Shown: positions 30,522 through 39,275 of the stretch, piece by piece | How positions within the stretch are numbered: the first letter of the stretch is position 1 | Layout: every line of letters starts with the position of its first letter | Origin: Clostridia bacterium | GTDB taxonomy: Bacteria > UBA6262 > WVXT01 | Assembly: GCA_009619095.1 (NCBI GenBank) | Contig: WJOT01000059.1 | Location: 1-42,208, forward strand | Direction: 5' to 3' | DNA length: 42,208 bases | The notes under the pieces: model-generated | Told to the model about the DNA's origin: nothing | Databases searched by the model: none | What the model saw: only the letters and a program-made list of their open reading frames with translations | Position numbers and translations under genes: made by a program

Positions 30522-31820
30522 TTAAAAATTGAAATCTATCAAGTCTCTATCTATTATAATCGTCTCCTCTCTGCTTCTGCCCATAGAGACTATGGAGACT
30601 TTTGCCTGAACCAGGCTTTCTATTTTACTTAAATATCTCTTTGCATTTCGGGGTAGTAAATTAAATTTCTGAATGCCTTTAGTCTTCTCTTTCCATCCTT
30701 TTAACTCTATATAAACTGGTTTACAATCTTTGAAAATTTCTCTGCCAGTGGGAAACTCCCTGATCAATTTTCCCCGGTAGCGATATGCTACGCAAATTTT
30801 TAAAGGGTCAATCCCATCCAGAACATCCAGCTTGGTCAAAGCTAAACTCCTCAGACCATTTACCCTAACCGCGTGTCGGACAATAGAGGTGTCAAACCAG
30901 CCACAGCGTCGAGGCCGACCTGTAGTTGCTCCAAACTCTTTTCCCTTTTCCTGCAATAGTTTACCTATGCTATTGGAAAGCTCTGTGGGAAATGGTCCCT
31001 CTCCTACCCTGGTCGTATATGCCTTGACAATTCCTAAGACTCGATCGACTTGAGTGGGGCCTATACCTATACCCACACAGGCTCCACCAGCCACAGGATT
31101 GGAAGAGGTAACATAAGGATAACTTCCATAATCAACGTCCAGTAGAGTCCCCTGAGCACTCTCCAGGATAACATTCCTTCCTTGAGAAATTATCCGGTTA
31201 ATCATTATCGCTGAATCTACCACGAGGTCTTTAATTATGGGTAGCTGCTTTTTTCTTTTTTCCAGAATCTCTCGTCTCAACTCAGAGAGCTTACACGCTT
31301 TCCTCAGAAGAGGAGCCTTTTCTTTCAAGTTCCTCTCCAATAGTTCCTTGAATAGGCGTAGGGAAAGGAAATCAGCCATTCTTATACCCACTCTCGCCAC
31401 CTTATCAGCGTAGGCTGGCCCGATTCCTTTTCGGGTAGTGCCGATTCTCTTCTTACCCTGCTGGATTTCCCTGAGCTGATCCATCCAGCGATGATAGGGC
31501 AGAATAATATGGCAGGCATCACTGACAAAAAGCCTGTCTTCTATTTTTATTCCTTTCCTCTCAAGAAAGCGAATCTCTTCTACCAGTGCCTGGGGATCTA
31601 CTACCACTCCACTTCCAATAATACATTTCTTGCCCGGCTCGAGGATTCCCGCTGGAACCAAGTGGAGAATGAATTCCTGACCATTAAAGACAACAGTATG
31701 TCCCGCATTGTTGCCACCCTGGTAGCGGATAATATAATCGGCCTTCTCTGAGAGAAGGTGGACAACTTTACCTTTGCCTTCGTCGCCCCACTGGGTACCT
31801 ACCACAACTAAAGTAGCCAT
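30522..31820 (-). CDS. purA: Adenylosuccinate synthetase
   Basis: This 432-residue GTP-dependent enzyme condenses IMP and aspartate, the first step from IMP to AMP. It has GTQWGDEGKGKVV (8-20, with the catalytic Asp), YQGGNNAGHTVVF, the IMP loop GTTRKGIGPAYADK near 129, SAQGTLLDVDYGSYP near 220 and the late TTGRPRRCGWFD near 297. ATG at 31820 follows GGAGCATAAAAT. PurB, the next enzyme of the AMP branch, is encoded 49 bp upstream. Confidence 0.97.
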   Translation of the reverse strand: MATLVVVGTQWGDEGKGKVVHLLSEKADYIIRYQGGNNAGHTVVFNGQEFILHLVPAGILEPGKKCIIGSGVVVDPQALVEEIRFLERKGIKIEDRLFVSDACHIILPYHRWMDQLREIQQGKKRIGTTRKGIGPAYADKVARVGIRMADFLSLRLFKELLERNLKEKAPLLRKACKLSELRREILEKRKKQLPIIKDLVVDSAIMINRIISQGRNVILESAQGTLLDVDYGSYPYVTSSNPVAGGACVGIGIGPTQVDRVLGIVKAYTTRVGEGPFPTELSNSIGKLLQEKGKEFGATTGRPRRCGWFDTSIVRHAVRVNGLRSLALTKLDVLDGIDPLKICVAYRYRGKLIREFPTGREIFKDCKPVYIELKGWKEKTKGIQKFNLLPRNAKRYLSKIESLVQAKVSIVSMGRSREETIIIDRDLIDFNF

Positions 31821-31868
31821 ATTTTATGCTCCGCCTCCCCGTTCCGTTGAAAGTGAAACAGAGATACT

Positions 31869-33161
31869 TTACAGTTTTAGCCGTTTAAAGATTATATTCA
31901 CATATCTCAAGTAATAGTTGAGATTGAAGCAGGCATCAATTTCTCTTTTTGTAAGATATTTCTTTACTTCTTTGTCCTTTTTTAGAAGCTCACGATATTC
32001 ACTGCCTTCCTTCCAGGCCCTCATAGCATTTCTTTGAGTCAACTCATATGCTCTCTCTCGAGAAAGTCCCTTTTTTACCAGTCCCAGAAGAACTCTCTGG
32101 GAGAAAATGGCATTTTTGCTTTTCTCCATATTCTTCTTCATATTCTGAGGATAGACTATTAGTCTTCTCACAATATTTTCGAACTTCTGCAACATATAAT
32201 CGAGGAGAATTGTACTATCAGGAATAATAACTCTTTCTATAGAAGAATGGGTGATATCTCTTTCGTGCCATAGAGGTATATTATCTAAGGAGGCTCCCGC
32301 ATTGGAGCGAACAAGACGCGCCAGTCCACAAATTCTCTCACAAGTTATGGGATTCCTCTTGTGAGGCATTGCTGAGGAGCCTTTCTGGGTAGGGCTGAAA
32401 TACTCTTCTACCTCCAGTATCTCAGTCCTCTGGAGGTTTCTGATTTCCAGGGCAAATTTCTCCAACGATGCGGCTACCAACGCCAACAGGGAAAGGTATT
32501 CAGCATGGCGGTCTCTTTGAATTATCTGTGTGGAAATGGGGGCTGGTTTCAACCTAAATTTTTTGCAGACATAGAGTTCCACTTTAGGATTCACGTGAGC
32601 ATAAGTTCCCACTGCCCCTGAAATTTTTCCCACACCAATCACTTCCCTTGCCCGCCTGAGTCTCTCTAAGCTTCTCAGGGTCTCCTGATACCAGAGTGCC
32701 AGTTTCAACCCAAAAGTAATCGGCTCAGCATGGATTCCGTGGGTTCTGCCTACCATTATTGTATTCTTATGCTTTATGGCTCTCTTCTTCAGAGTCCGGG
32801 AAAGATTCTCCAGGTCCTCGATTAAAATATCTATAGCTTCAACCATCTGCACAGCCAATGCAGTATCCAGGACATCGGAAGAGGTCAATCCCAGATGAAT
32901 ATATCTTCCTTCTCTACCTACACTTTCACTCAAAGAAGATATAAAAGCAATCATATCGTGATGCACTTTGCTCTCTATCTTTTTAATCCTTGCCAAGTTA
33001 AAGCGTGCTTTTCTCTTAATTTTAATGAGCGCACTCCTGGGAATCTCTCCAAGATTACTCAGAGCTTCGCAAACAGTTATCTCAATCTCCATCATTATCC
33101 TGAACCTGTTTTCGTCAGTCCAGATTTTACCCATTTTAGGAAGAGTATAGCGAGAAATCAA
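31869..33161 (-). CDS. purB: Adenylosuccinate lyase
   Basis: This 430-residue fumarase/aspartase-superfamily enzyme acts twice in purine synthesis (SAICAR to AICAR, adenylosuccinate to AMP). It shows HLGLTSSDVLDTALAVQM, VGRTHGIHAEPITFG, the signature GSSAMPHKRNPITCER near 255-270 and the catalytic-type HERDITHSSIERV. Start is TTG at 33161, with GGGGAGG six bases before it. The 35-bp gap to the dCMP deaminase gene upstream suggests one transcript. Confidence 0.97.
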   Translation of the reverse strand: MISRYTLPKMGKIWTDENRFRIMMEIEITVCEALSNLGEIPRSALIKIKRKARFNLARIKKIESKVHHDMIAFISSLSESVGREGRYIHLGLTSSDVLDTALAVQMVEAIDILIEDLENLSRTLKKRAIKHKNTIMVGRTHGIHAEPITFGLKLALWYQETLRSLERLRRAREVIGVGKISGAVGTYAHVNPKVELYVCKKFRLKPAPISTQIIQRDRHAEYLSLLALVAASLEKFALEIRNLQRTEILEVEEYFSPTQKGSSAMPHKRNPITCERICGLARLVRSNAGASLDNIPLWHERDITHSSIERVIIPDSTILLDYMLQKFENIVRRLIVYPQNMKKNMEKSKNAIFSQRVLLGLVKKGLSRERAYELTQRNAMRAWKEGSEYRELLKKDKEVKKYLTKREIDACFNLNYYLRYVNIIFKRLKL

Positions 33162-33196
33162 TTTATCCTCCCCATAAATAAACTATATTTTAGCTT

Positions 33197-33640
33197 CTAT
33201 TTTAACTGGCAGAGCTCCGCTTTTGCCTCTTTAAATAGTTCCTGTGCCATCTCATCAGGATACTCACCTTTAAAAACAGCTCGAGTTATCCCGGCCTGAA
33301 TTATCATTTTGGCACAGAGAATACAAGGTTGATGCGTGCAATATATGGTAGCATTCTTTATATTTACACCATTGGCAGCAGCAAATAACAATGCATTCTG
33401 TTCAGCATGGAGTCCCCGGCACACTTCCTGCATCTGACCGGAGGGAATGTTTTTCTTCTCTCGAATACATCCTACTTTTTCACAATGGATCAGCCCAGTT
33501 AAAGCCCCATTATATCCTGTGGCAAGAATCCTCTTGTCCCGCACAATGATTGCTCCCACTCGCCTCCTCAGACAGGTGGAACGTTTAGCCACAGTATCAG
33601 CAATTTCCATAAAGTAGTCATCCCACGATGGTCGTCCCAT
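33197..33640 (-). CDS. Deoxycytidylate (dCMP) deaminase family protein
   Basis: The 147-residue cytidine/deoxycytidylate deaminase has the zinc site HAE (His78, Glu80) and PCILC (Cys106, Cys109) in CTHQPCILCAKMIIQAG. An N-terminal WDDYFMEIADTVAKRSTC and an insertion with extra Cys (CEKVGCIREKKNIPSG) are typical of ComEB/dCMP deaminases. It converts dCMP to dUMP for thymidylate synthesis. ATG at 33640 follows GAGGGGG. It lies between purH and purB on the same strand. The extra Cys may hold a second zinc, which I infer only from family precedent. Confidence 0.9.
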   Translation of the reverse strand: MGRPSWDDYFMEIADTVAKRSTCLRRRVGAIIVRDKRILATGYNGALTGLIHCEKVGCIREKKNIPSGQMQEVCRGLHAEQNALLFAAANGVNIKNATIYCTHQPCILCAKMIIQAGITRAVFKGEYPDEMAQELFKEAKAELCQLK

Positions 33641-33666
33641 TTTCCCCCTCTGTTCGTCACCCTGCC

Positions 33667-33722
33667 CTGGTCGGGCACTCTTTAGAGTGCCACATTCGTC
33701 ACCCTAAAGGGCGACCGACCTG
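33667..33722. repeat. Second CAGGTCGG-type palindromic element
   Basis: CTGGTCGG at 33667-33674 and CCGACCTG at 33715-33722 enclose GGCACTCTTTAGAGTGCC and CCCTAAAGGG hairpins. It is the simple form of the element at 872-968. Confidence 0.75.
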
Positions 33723-33757
33723 CCCTTTGAAAAATGACTCTGACCCCTTTTCTTTTT

Positions 33758-35323
33758 TTAATGTCTGAAATGGCGCATTCTGGTGAAGGCCATAGCAATT
33801 TTATGCTCATTACAAGCAGTAATCGACTCCTTATCCCTCAAGGAACCCCCCGGCTGAATAATTCCTGTAACCCCAAAGGTAGCAGCCAAATCGACAGAGT
33901 CGCGGAAAGGAAAGAAAGCATCTGAAGCTAAAACTATAAGCCCCTTATATTTCCCGAATTGCTCCCCCATCTTCCTCGCCGCAATTTTCACTGCATCAAC
34001 ACGAGACATCTGACCAGCTCCAATACCCAGCGTCTGGCTTTCGCTTGCCAGAACAATGGCATTCGACTTAACGTGCTTACAAACCTTCCAGGCAAACTGG
34101 AGAGCTTTCAATTCCACATCGCTTGGCTTCCTTTCAGTAACTACTTCCAGACCATCAGCAAAAGTTTTCAAATCCTTCGCCTGAGCTAACAGCCCTCCGG
34201 AAACTCTCCGGTAATCAAGCTGGGAAGAAGATAGTTTTCTTTCACCAGACAATTTTAACAGTCGGATATCCTTCTTTACTTTCAGAACCTTAACTGCTTC
34301 ATCTTCAAAATCCGGGGCAATTACTGCCTCAACAAAAGTCTTAACAATCTCTTCTGCGGTCTTACTATCCACCTTCCGATTGAACCCCACAATGGAGCCA
34401 AAGGCACTAACCGGGTCGCATTGGCGAGCTTTCTTATAAGTCTCAAGGAGAACCTCACCAGTAGCCACACCACAAGGATTGGTATGCTTAATAATCACTG
34501 CTACTGGCTGTTCAAATTCTTCCACTATATTGACTGCTGCATCTAAATCCAGAATATTGTTAAAAGAAAGCTCCTTGCCCCACAATTGTTCTATACCCGC
34601 TATCCCTTGCCCTTTTCCTTTAACTGACTCTCTATAGAATGCTGCACTTTGATGGGGATTCTCTCCATACCTCAAATCCTTTACTTTCTCCAGCTGGAGT
34701 TGCAATAAATCCGGAAAAAGAGAAGGAGAGGAATAGGAAGCGAGAAAGTACTGATAGATATGGTAGTTATATTTAGATAAATTCTGGAAGATATCTGTAG
34801 TTAATTTTAGAGAGGTCTCCTCGCTTATCGCACCTTTATTCTTTCTCATCTCTTCCATGACGGAACCATAATGGCGGGGGTTAGAAATCGGCACCACCCA
34901 CTTATAATTTTTGGCTGCTGACCTCAACATAGTTGGACCACCGATGTCGATATTCTCAATAACCTCCTCTTTAGTGACGCCCTCTTTGGCAACTGTATCT
35001 TCAAAAGGATAGAGGTTAATTACCACCATATCAATCAGTTCTATGTTATGCTTTTCTATCTCTTTCCTGTGCTGGGGATTATCCCTGACGGCAAGCAAAG
35101 CCCCATGAACTTTAGGATGCAAAGTCTTCACCCTTCCCTCCAGTACCTCAGGAAAACCTGTATAATCTGAAACTGAGCGGATGGGTATTCCTGCTTCCTT
35201 TAACATCTTAGCAGTCCCGCCAGTAGATATAATCTCCACTCCCAAATCTTTTAAACCACCGGCAAACTCTACAATTCCTGTCTTGTCAAACACACTAATA
35301 AGAGCTCTCTTAATTTGCGGCAT
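33758..35323 (-). CDS. purH: Bifunctional AICAR transformylase / IMP cyclohydrolase
   Basis: This 521-residue enzyme catalyses the last two steps to IMP. The N-terminal MGS-like cyclohydrolase domain (about 1-190) has ALISVFDKTGIVEFA, STGGTAKMLKEAGI, GRVKTLHPKVHGALL and GGPTMLRSAAKN. The transformylase domain has RYGENPHQSAAFY, IIKHTNPCGVATG and the late GVTGIIQPGGSLRD. ATG at 35323 follows AAAGGAGA six bases upstream. The upstream PfkB gene is 146 bp away with a repeat between, so purH may or may not share its transcript. Confidence 0.97.
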   Translation of the reverse strand: MPQIKRALISVFDKTGIVEFAGGLKDLGVEIISTGGTAKMLKEAGIPIRSVSDYTGFPEVLEGRVKTLHPKVHGALLAVRDNPQHRKEIEKHNIELIDMVVINLYPFEDTVAKEGVTKEEVIENIDIGGPTMLRSAAKNYKWVVPISNPRHYGSVMEEMRKNKGAISEETSLKLTTDIFQNLSKYNYHIYQYFLASYSSPSLFPDLLQLQLEKVKDLRYGENPHQSAAFYRESVKGKGQGIAGIEQLWGKELSFNNILDLDAAVNIVEEFEQPVAVIIKHTNPCGVATGEVLLETYKKARQCDPVSAFGSIVGFNRKVDSKTAEEIVKTFVEAVIAPDFEDEAVKVLKVKKDIRLLKLSGERKLSSSQLDYRRVSGGLLAQAKDLKTFADGLEVVTERKPSDVELKALQFAWKVCKHVKSNAIVLASESQTLGIGAGQMSRVDAVKIAARKMGEQFGKYKGLIVLASDAFFPFRDSVDLAATFGVTGIIQPGGSLRDKESITACNEHKIAMAFTRMRHFRH

Positions 35324-35380
35324 AATTTCTCCTTTATTATAATTTTGTTATTGCCAGTCCCGATACCCCTCTTTTATTCC

Positions 35381-35453
35381 CCCTCACCCTAACCCTCTCC
35401 CCGAGGGGAGAGGGAATTTTCTTTTCTCACCCTGACCTTCTCACTTGAAAGGA
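35381..35453. repeat. CCCTCTCCCC-GA-GGGGAGAGGG repeat
   Basis: A perfect 10-bp inverted pair at 35393-35402/35405-35414 is preceded by CCCTCACCCTAA and followed by a weaker CTCACTTGAAAGGAGAGG unit. It lies in the PfkB-purH spacer and has no ORF. Confidence 0.7.
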
Positions 35454-35469
35454 GAGGAAAATAATTTTC

Positions 35470-36390
35470 TTAGAATTGGTTATATTCTTTATAATCCTTT
35501 AATTCCTTTAGATAGGGGACAGACCTTGCGCCCATCCTGGTAATGGAAATGCTCGCTATAAGATTAGCAAATTTTACAGATTTTTCCAAATCCCAATTAT
35601 TTAAATCACCAAAAATAAACCCGCAAGAGAAGGCATCACCAGCCCCTGTCTTGTCCACAGGCATGAATTCCTTATACGAGTCAATAAATTTCTTGACCGA
35701 ACCAGAATAGACAAAACATCCTTTTTCTCCCAGAGTGGTAAGAACAATTTCCGGTCCATGTTCTGCAATGGTTTCCGAGGCATCGAGAAGTTTTTCTCTT
35801 TTGGCTAACTCTTTTATTTCTGTCTCATTAAATTTCACTATTGTTGCTTTATTCAAAATTCCTTCAAGCATTTTCAGTCCCTTTTCCACAAATATGTATC
35901 CCGGGTCGAAAAATACTTTCACTCCAGATTCTTTAGCATAACGGGAAGCAAGTTCCATCGCCGGGATAGTCTCTTCACCTTCAATGCTACTTAAGAAGAT
36001 ATACTTAGAGGATTTTATATAATCTTTATCAATATTTTCAGGAGATAGTTTTGCATTGGCTCCTTGATAGGCAAAAAGAATCCTCTCACCACCTTCATTA
36101 ACAATGGCAATAACGCTCCCACTATTTCCCTTACAAACTTTTAAGCAAGATATATCGACCTTCTCCGTTTTCAAACCATCCCTCAGGATTTCTCCAAAAT
36201 AGTCTCCTCCCACATTTCCAATGAACCCGGAAGTTACTCCCAGGCGGGAAATCCCACAGGCAACATTGGCAGCAGAACCACCGCCAACCATATCCCAGCT
36301 TCTGATTACAGTCTCCTGGTCAGGGTTGGGAAACCTATCTACCTTAGCCACTAAATCGATGTTTACAGCACCTATAGAGACAACATCCAT
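35470..36390 (-). CDS. PfkB-family (ribokinase-like) sugar/nucleoside kinase
   Basis: The 306-residue kinase has MDVVSIGAVNIDLVAKVDRF at the start, the substrate-loop signature MVGGGSAANVACGISRLG, GFIGNVGGDYFGE, and the second PfkB signature PVDKTGAGDAFSCGF with the catalytic Asp in GAGD. PfkB enzymes phosphorylate sugars or nucleosides such as ribose or adenosine; which one cannot be told from sequence. I chose ATG 36390, four bases after the HAD stop codon, over a GTG at 36417 that would overlap that gene, as it fits the family N-terminus. The location inside a purine cluster favours a ribose or nucleoside substrate, an inference. Confidence 0.88.
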   Translation of the reverse strand: MDVVSIGAVNIDLVAKVDRFPNPDQETVIRSWDMVGGGSAANVACGISRLGVTSGFIGNVGGDYFGEILRDGLKTEKVDISCLKVCKGNSGSVIAIVNEGGERILFAYQGANAKLSPENIDKDYIKSSKYIFLSSIEGEETIPAMELASRYAKESGVKVFFDPGYIFVEKGLKMLEGILNKATIVKFNETEIKELAKREKLLDASETIAEHGPEIVLTTLGEKGCFVYSGSVKKFIDSYKEFMPVDKTGAGDAFSCGFIFGDLNNWDLEKSVKFANLIASISITRMGARSVPYLKELKDYKEYNQF

Positions 36391-36394
36391 CTTC

Positions 36395-37387
36395 TCATCC
36401 CAAACTTCCTGCCTCACCCCTTACACTCTTCCTGAATCTTTCGCTTTCAGAAATGAGACGTTCTCTATTATTTCCACTTACCACTTCCAGTAGAGGGAGC
36501 TTTTCTTTCCAGTTTTCTACCAACTCCATCACCTTTCCCTTACCTCCCTGGGAAAAAGCATCTGCAAGGACTGAAATGGGAGCTGTATTTTCTGAAATAC
36601 AGACTACTTCAGCCTTCTCGATTGCGTATCTATTGCCATTAAAAGATACTGCCAATCCTCCATTTTCTCTTATAAAACTTAATGCCTCTCGATCAGTAAT
36701 GCTATCTCCCACATACATAGCATCTTGAGGACTGTTGTTACATTTCTTTAGACTATCTTTTATGGCATTGACTTTCTCTCGTCCTCCCACCGGATTAACC
36801 TCTTCCAGCATTTTACCCGATTTCATAGAAATTATTTCTTTCCAGAAAATCTCTTCCAATCTATCTATAGCCTCTTTAGTCTGAGGGCTTAAATTGTTAA
36901 TTTCAGAAACTTCTATTAAAGGATAAGCCAATATCTCTTTGCTAAATTCCTTAAGTTTTTCTATCTCCTCCTTAGAGATATTATACTTGTCTATGTTTAG
37001 CTCGGTACAATAAACATTTTCAGGAGGAAACTCTACGACTTCACAGAGCGCCTGAATATAGGGCTGGTAACTGGTGCTGACAATGAAGGAAGGCATCCTC
37101 TCCTGAACGAAACGGAGTGTCTCTTTAGCGCCAGGCATTAAAAGAATATTCTTTCTTGAATATTCTACAATTTTTTTATCTGTGGTGCCGTAGGCTTTCA
37201 GAAACGGAAGGACCAATCTCAATGTATCCCCTGCCTTGTATCCTTCCCTTCCGGTTAATGCTAAAAAGTCATCATACCTGCTAAGCTGGGTAAAAAATTT
37301 CTCGCCTTCTGGCAGAAAATTGGTTGCCAGTTCTAAGGCGTTATCATTCTTAGAGATAGGTCCTTCACAATCAGTAATAAATTGCAT
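36395..37387 (-). CDS. HAD-superfamily protein of unknown substrate
   Basis: The 330-residue protein has the HAD motif I as ITDCEGPISKND near residue 5 (Asp6 nucleophile, but Glu8 where DxD usually has Asp), motif II in FIVSTSYQPYI near 100, and motif IV MYVGDSITDREALSF near 223. The middle third is a helical cap. The family was not identified more closely; phosphatase activity is expected but the DxE motif may alter specificity. ATG at 37387 lies 3 bp after the PurN-like stop, and its 3' end is 4 bp before the PfkB start, so the three are probably coupled. Confidence 0.75.
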   Translation of the reverse strand: MQFITDCEGPISKNDNALELATNFLPEGEKFFTQLSRYDDFLALTGREGYKAGDTLRLVLPFLKAYGTTDKKIVEYSRKNILLMPGAKETLRFVQERMPSFIVSTSYQPYIQALCEVVEFPPENVYCTELNIDKYNISKEEIEKLKEFSKEILAYPLIEVSEINNLSPQTKEAIDRLEEIFWKEIISMKSGKMLEEVNPVGGREKVNAIKDSLKKCNNSPQDAMYVGDSITDREALSFIRENGGLAVSFNGNRYAIEKAEVVCISENTAPISVLADAFSQGGKGKVMELVENWKEKLPLLEVVSGNNRERLISESERFRKSVRGEAGSLG

Positions 37388-37390
37388 CTT

Positions 37391-38182
37391 CTATTTTATC
37401 GTTTCGTTCAAGCAATAACCTTTTGTAGCTTCCCCCTCTGTGGTCACCACCCTCTTTTCCTCTATCCGTACTTTTCCATCAGCAAATGCCTTTATTGTAT
37501 GGATAACCAGAGGAGATTCTCTTCTGAATTCTTCCTCCCGAATTTTAGAGAAGAGTTTACAGTAGTTACCGGTAGAGTAGTACTCCTTCCACAGTGGCTC
37601 GTAATCTCTTCCCACAATGGGAAATGTGCAATATGAGATGGGAGGACCCTTGTCTAATTCGGGCGTTACCAGATGCATCATACAACCCGCTTCTTTTGCA
37701 TTTGACTCAATCAATTCCCTCATCACTTCCTGCCAGCTACCTTGAGGACCACCGGGTGGTGCTGGATGGAGATTCAGAATGTTGTAAGACTTACACATTT
37801 CAGGTCCAATTATAAGCATGTAACCTACGAGATAGATGTCGAAGGATTGAGGAATCCTCTCCATTATTTCTTTATCATACTCGTTTCTCCACTGGATAAG
37901 GAGAGGAGAATCGCTTCCCCCACTCTTGCTTTCCTCAACAGCCTTCTCTCTCATCTCCCTGTTAAAACTTTTAGAAGAAAAAGTGATTAACTCAATCCCG
38001 CAGTCTCTCACCAATTTAAGAAGCGAGTCGGTTATCTCCTTTTCTCCTTCAACTCTGTTGCAGAATAGATAGGCTATCTCTCCGTTTATGACTCCCTGTT
38101 CAATGCTATTATATACTTCTTGAAAAAGCTTGATCGCTTCATTATCTCTTCCTGTAGAGAATATTCCAAACTTATAGTTCAT
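37391..38182 (-). CDS. Divergent PurN-like formyltransferase
   Basis: The 263-residue protein has the formyltransferase catalytic set of glycinamide ribonucleotide transformylase: Asn137 and His139 in ILNLHPAPPG, and Asp177 in LVTPELDKGPPI, all in the right order. The rest is divergent: it starts MNYKFGIFSTGRDNEA instead of the usual ISGNGSNLQ, is about 50 residues longer than typical PurN, and has a C-terminal extension (KAFADGKVRIEEKRVVTTEG). The purM gene overlaps it (ATGA, four bases), and purE, purD and purH are in the cluster, so the third step of purine synthesis is its likely role. A different formyl acceptor cannot be excluded. Confidence 0.8.
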   Translation of the reverse strand: MNYKFGIFSTGRDNEAIKLFQEVYNSIEQGVINGEIAYLFCNRVEGEKEITDSLLKLVRDCGIELITFSSKSFNREMREKAVEESKSGGSDSPLLIQWRNEYDKEIMERIPQSFDIYLVGYMLIIGPEMCKSYNILNLHPAPPGGPQGSWQEVMRELIESNAKEAGCMMHLVTPELDKGPPISYCTFPIVGRDYEPLWKEYYSTGNYCKLFSKIREEEFRRESPLVIHTIKAFADGKVRIEEKRVVTTEGEATKGYCLNETIK

Positions 38183-39126
38183 ATTATCTTCACCTGACGC
38201 CTGCCAGAAACCACCTCTCCAATAGGCCGAGCCTGCGGTAAGCGAGATAAGAGTCTCTTTCTTTTAGCCGGGGAGACAATCAGAACCATGCCTATTCCCA
38301 TATTGAAAGTATGAAACATCTCTTTTTCTTTAATCTTTCCCTTTTTCTGAACGAGCTGGAAAATCTGGGGAACTCTCCAGGAACCCTGATGGATTATTGC
38401 CTGGCACTTCTGAGGGAGAATGCGAGTAATGTTATCAATAAATCCTCCCCCGGTGATATGGGCAATTCCCCGCACAATAGACCTTACTGAAAGGACATCT
38501 TTCACATATATCTTTGTGGGTTTCAATAACTCCTTACCCAGGCTTCTCAATTCTTTCTGGGAAAAAATCTTGCGCACCAGAGAGAAACCATTACTATGCA
38601 AGCCCGAAGAAGGAAGACCAAAAATTATATCACCCGGTTTAATCTTTTTTCCATCTATTACTTCTTTTCTATCCACAATACCCACACAAAAGCCGGCTAA
38701 ATCGTATTCGCCTTTCTTATAGAAACCAGGCATCTCAGCAGTCTCTCCTCCTATCAATGGGCAGCCACCCTGAAGGCAGCCTTTATGAATTCCCTTGATT
38801 ACTTCCTCAGCAACTCCCAGCTCCAGCTTTCCCGTGGCAAAGTAGTCAAGGAAGAACATCGGTTTTGCTCCACAAGTTATAATGTCGTTAACACACATTG
38901 CCACAAGGTCGATACCCACTGTATTATGTTTTCTTATGAGTTGTGCAATTTTTAGTTTTGTTCCTACCCCGTCAGTGGAAGCAACGAGAAAGGGTTTCTT
39001 ATATCTCGCCAGCTCCATCGGGTAAAAACCAGAAAACCCCCCAATTCCAGAAACAATCCCTTTTATTTTCTTTACCAGCTTCTCTGCCTTCTTAATGTCT
39101 ACTCCGGCTTCTTTATAAGTAACCAT
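38179..39126 (-). CDS. purM: Phosphoribosylformylglycinamidine cyclo-ligase (AIR synthetase)
   Basis: The 315-residue ATP-grasp-independent PurS/PurL-like enzyme makes AIR. It has YKEAGVDIKKAEKLV at the start, VASTDGVGTKL, HNTVGIDLVAMCVNDI, LIGGETAEMPGFY, SSGLHSNGFSLVRK and HITGGGFIDNI. The frame is open to 39192. I chose ATG 39126 (MVTYKEAG) because GGGAGGGAGG ends five bases before it and the extra residues would come from repeat DNA. The ribosome-binding site lies partly in a GAAA-capped hairpin (39136-39151). The gene overlaps the PurN-like gene by four bases. Confidence 0.96.
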   Translation of the reverse strand: MVTYKEAGVDIKKAEKLVKKIKGIVSGIGGFSGFYPMELARYKKPFLVASTDGVGTKLKIAQLIRKHNTVGIDLVAMCVNDIITCGAKPMFFLDYFATGKLELGVAEEVIKGIHKGCLQGGCPLIGGETAEMPGFYKKGEYDLAGFCVGIVDRKEVIDGKKIKPGDIIFGLPSSGLHSNGFSLVRKIFSQKELRSLGKELLKPTKIYVKDVLSVRSIVRGIAHITGGGFIDNITRILPQKCQAIIHQGSWRVPQIFQLVQKKGKIKEKEMFHTFNMGIGMVLIVSPAKRKRLLSRLPQARPIGEVVSGRRQVKII

Positions 39127-39275
39127 AAGAACCTCCCTCCCTTTCGGGAGGATTCCAAAAACTCTGGAGTCCCCCGATGAAATCGGGGGCAACTAAATTC
39201 TGGAGTGTGAAACGAGAGTTTCACTGAGTCAAGCTTTCGCTTGACACTCCACCCTTCCCTTTCGGGAGGACTCCA
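39127..39275 (-). repeat. Array of four hairpins in the purM leader, two with GAAA tetraloops
   Basis: In the minus-strand order: GTCAAGC-GAAA-GCTTGAC (39245-39228), GTGAAAC/GTTTCAC (39224-39207), CCCCCGAT/ATCGGGGG (39189-39171) and CCTCCC-GAAA-GGGAGG (39151-39136). A diverged copy of the last unit is at 39256-39269. The array fills the spacer between the Na/Pi cotransporter stop and purM. Confidence 0.8.
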
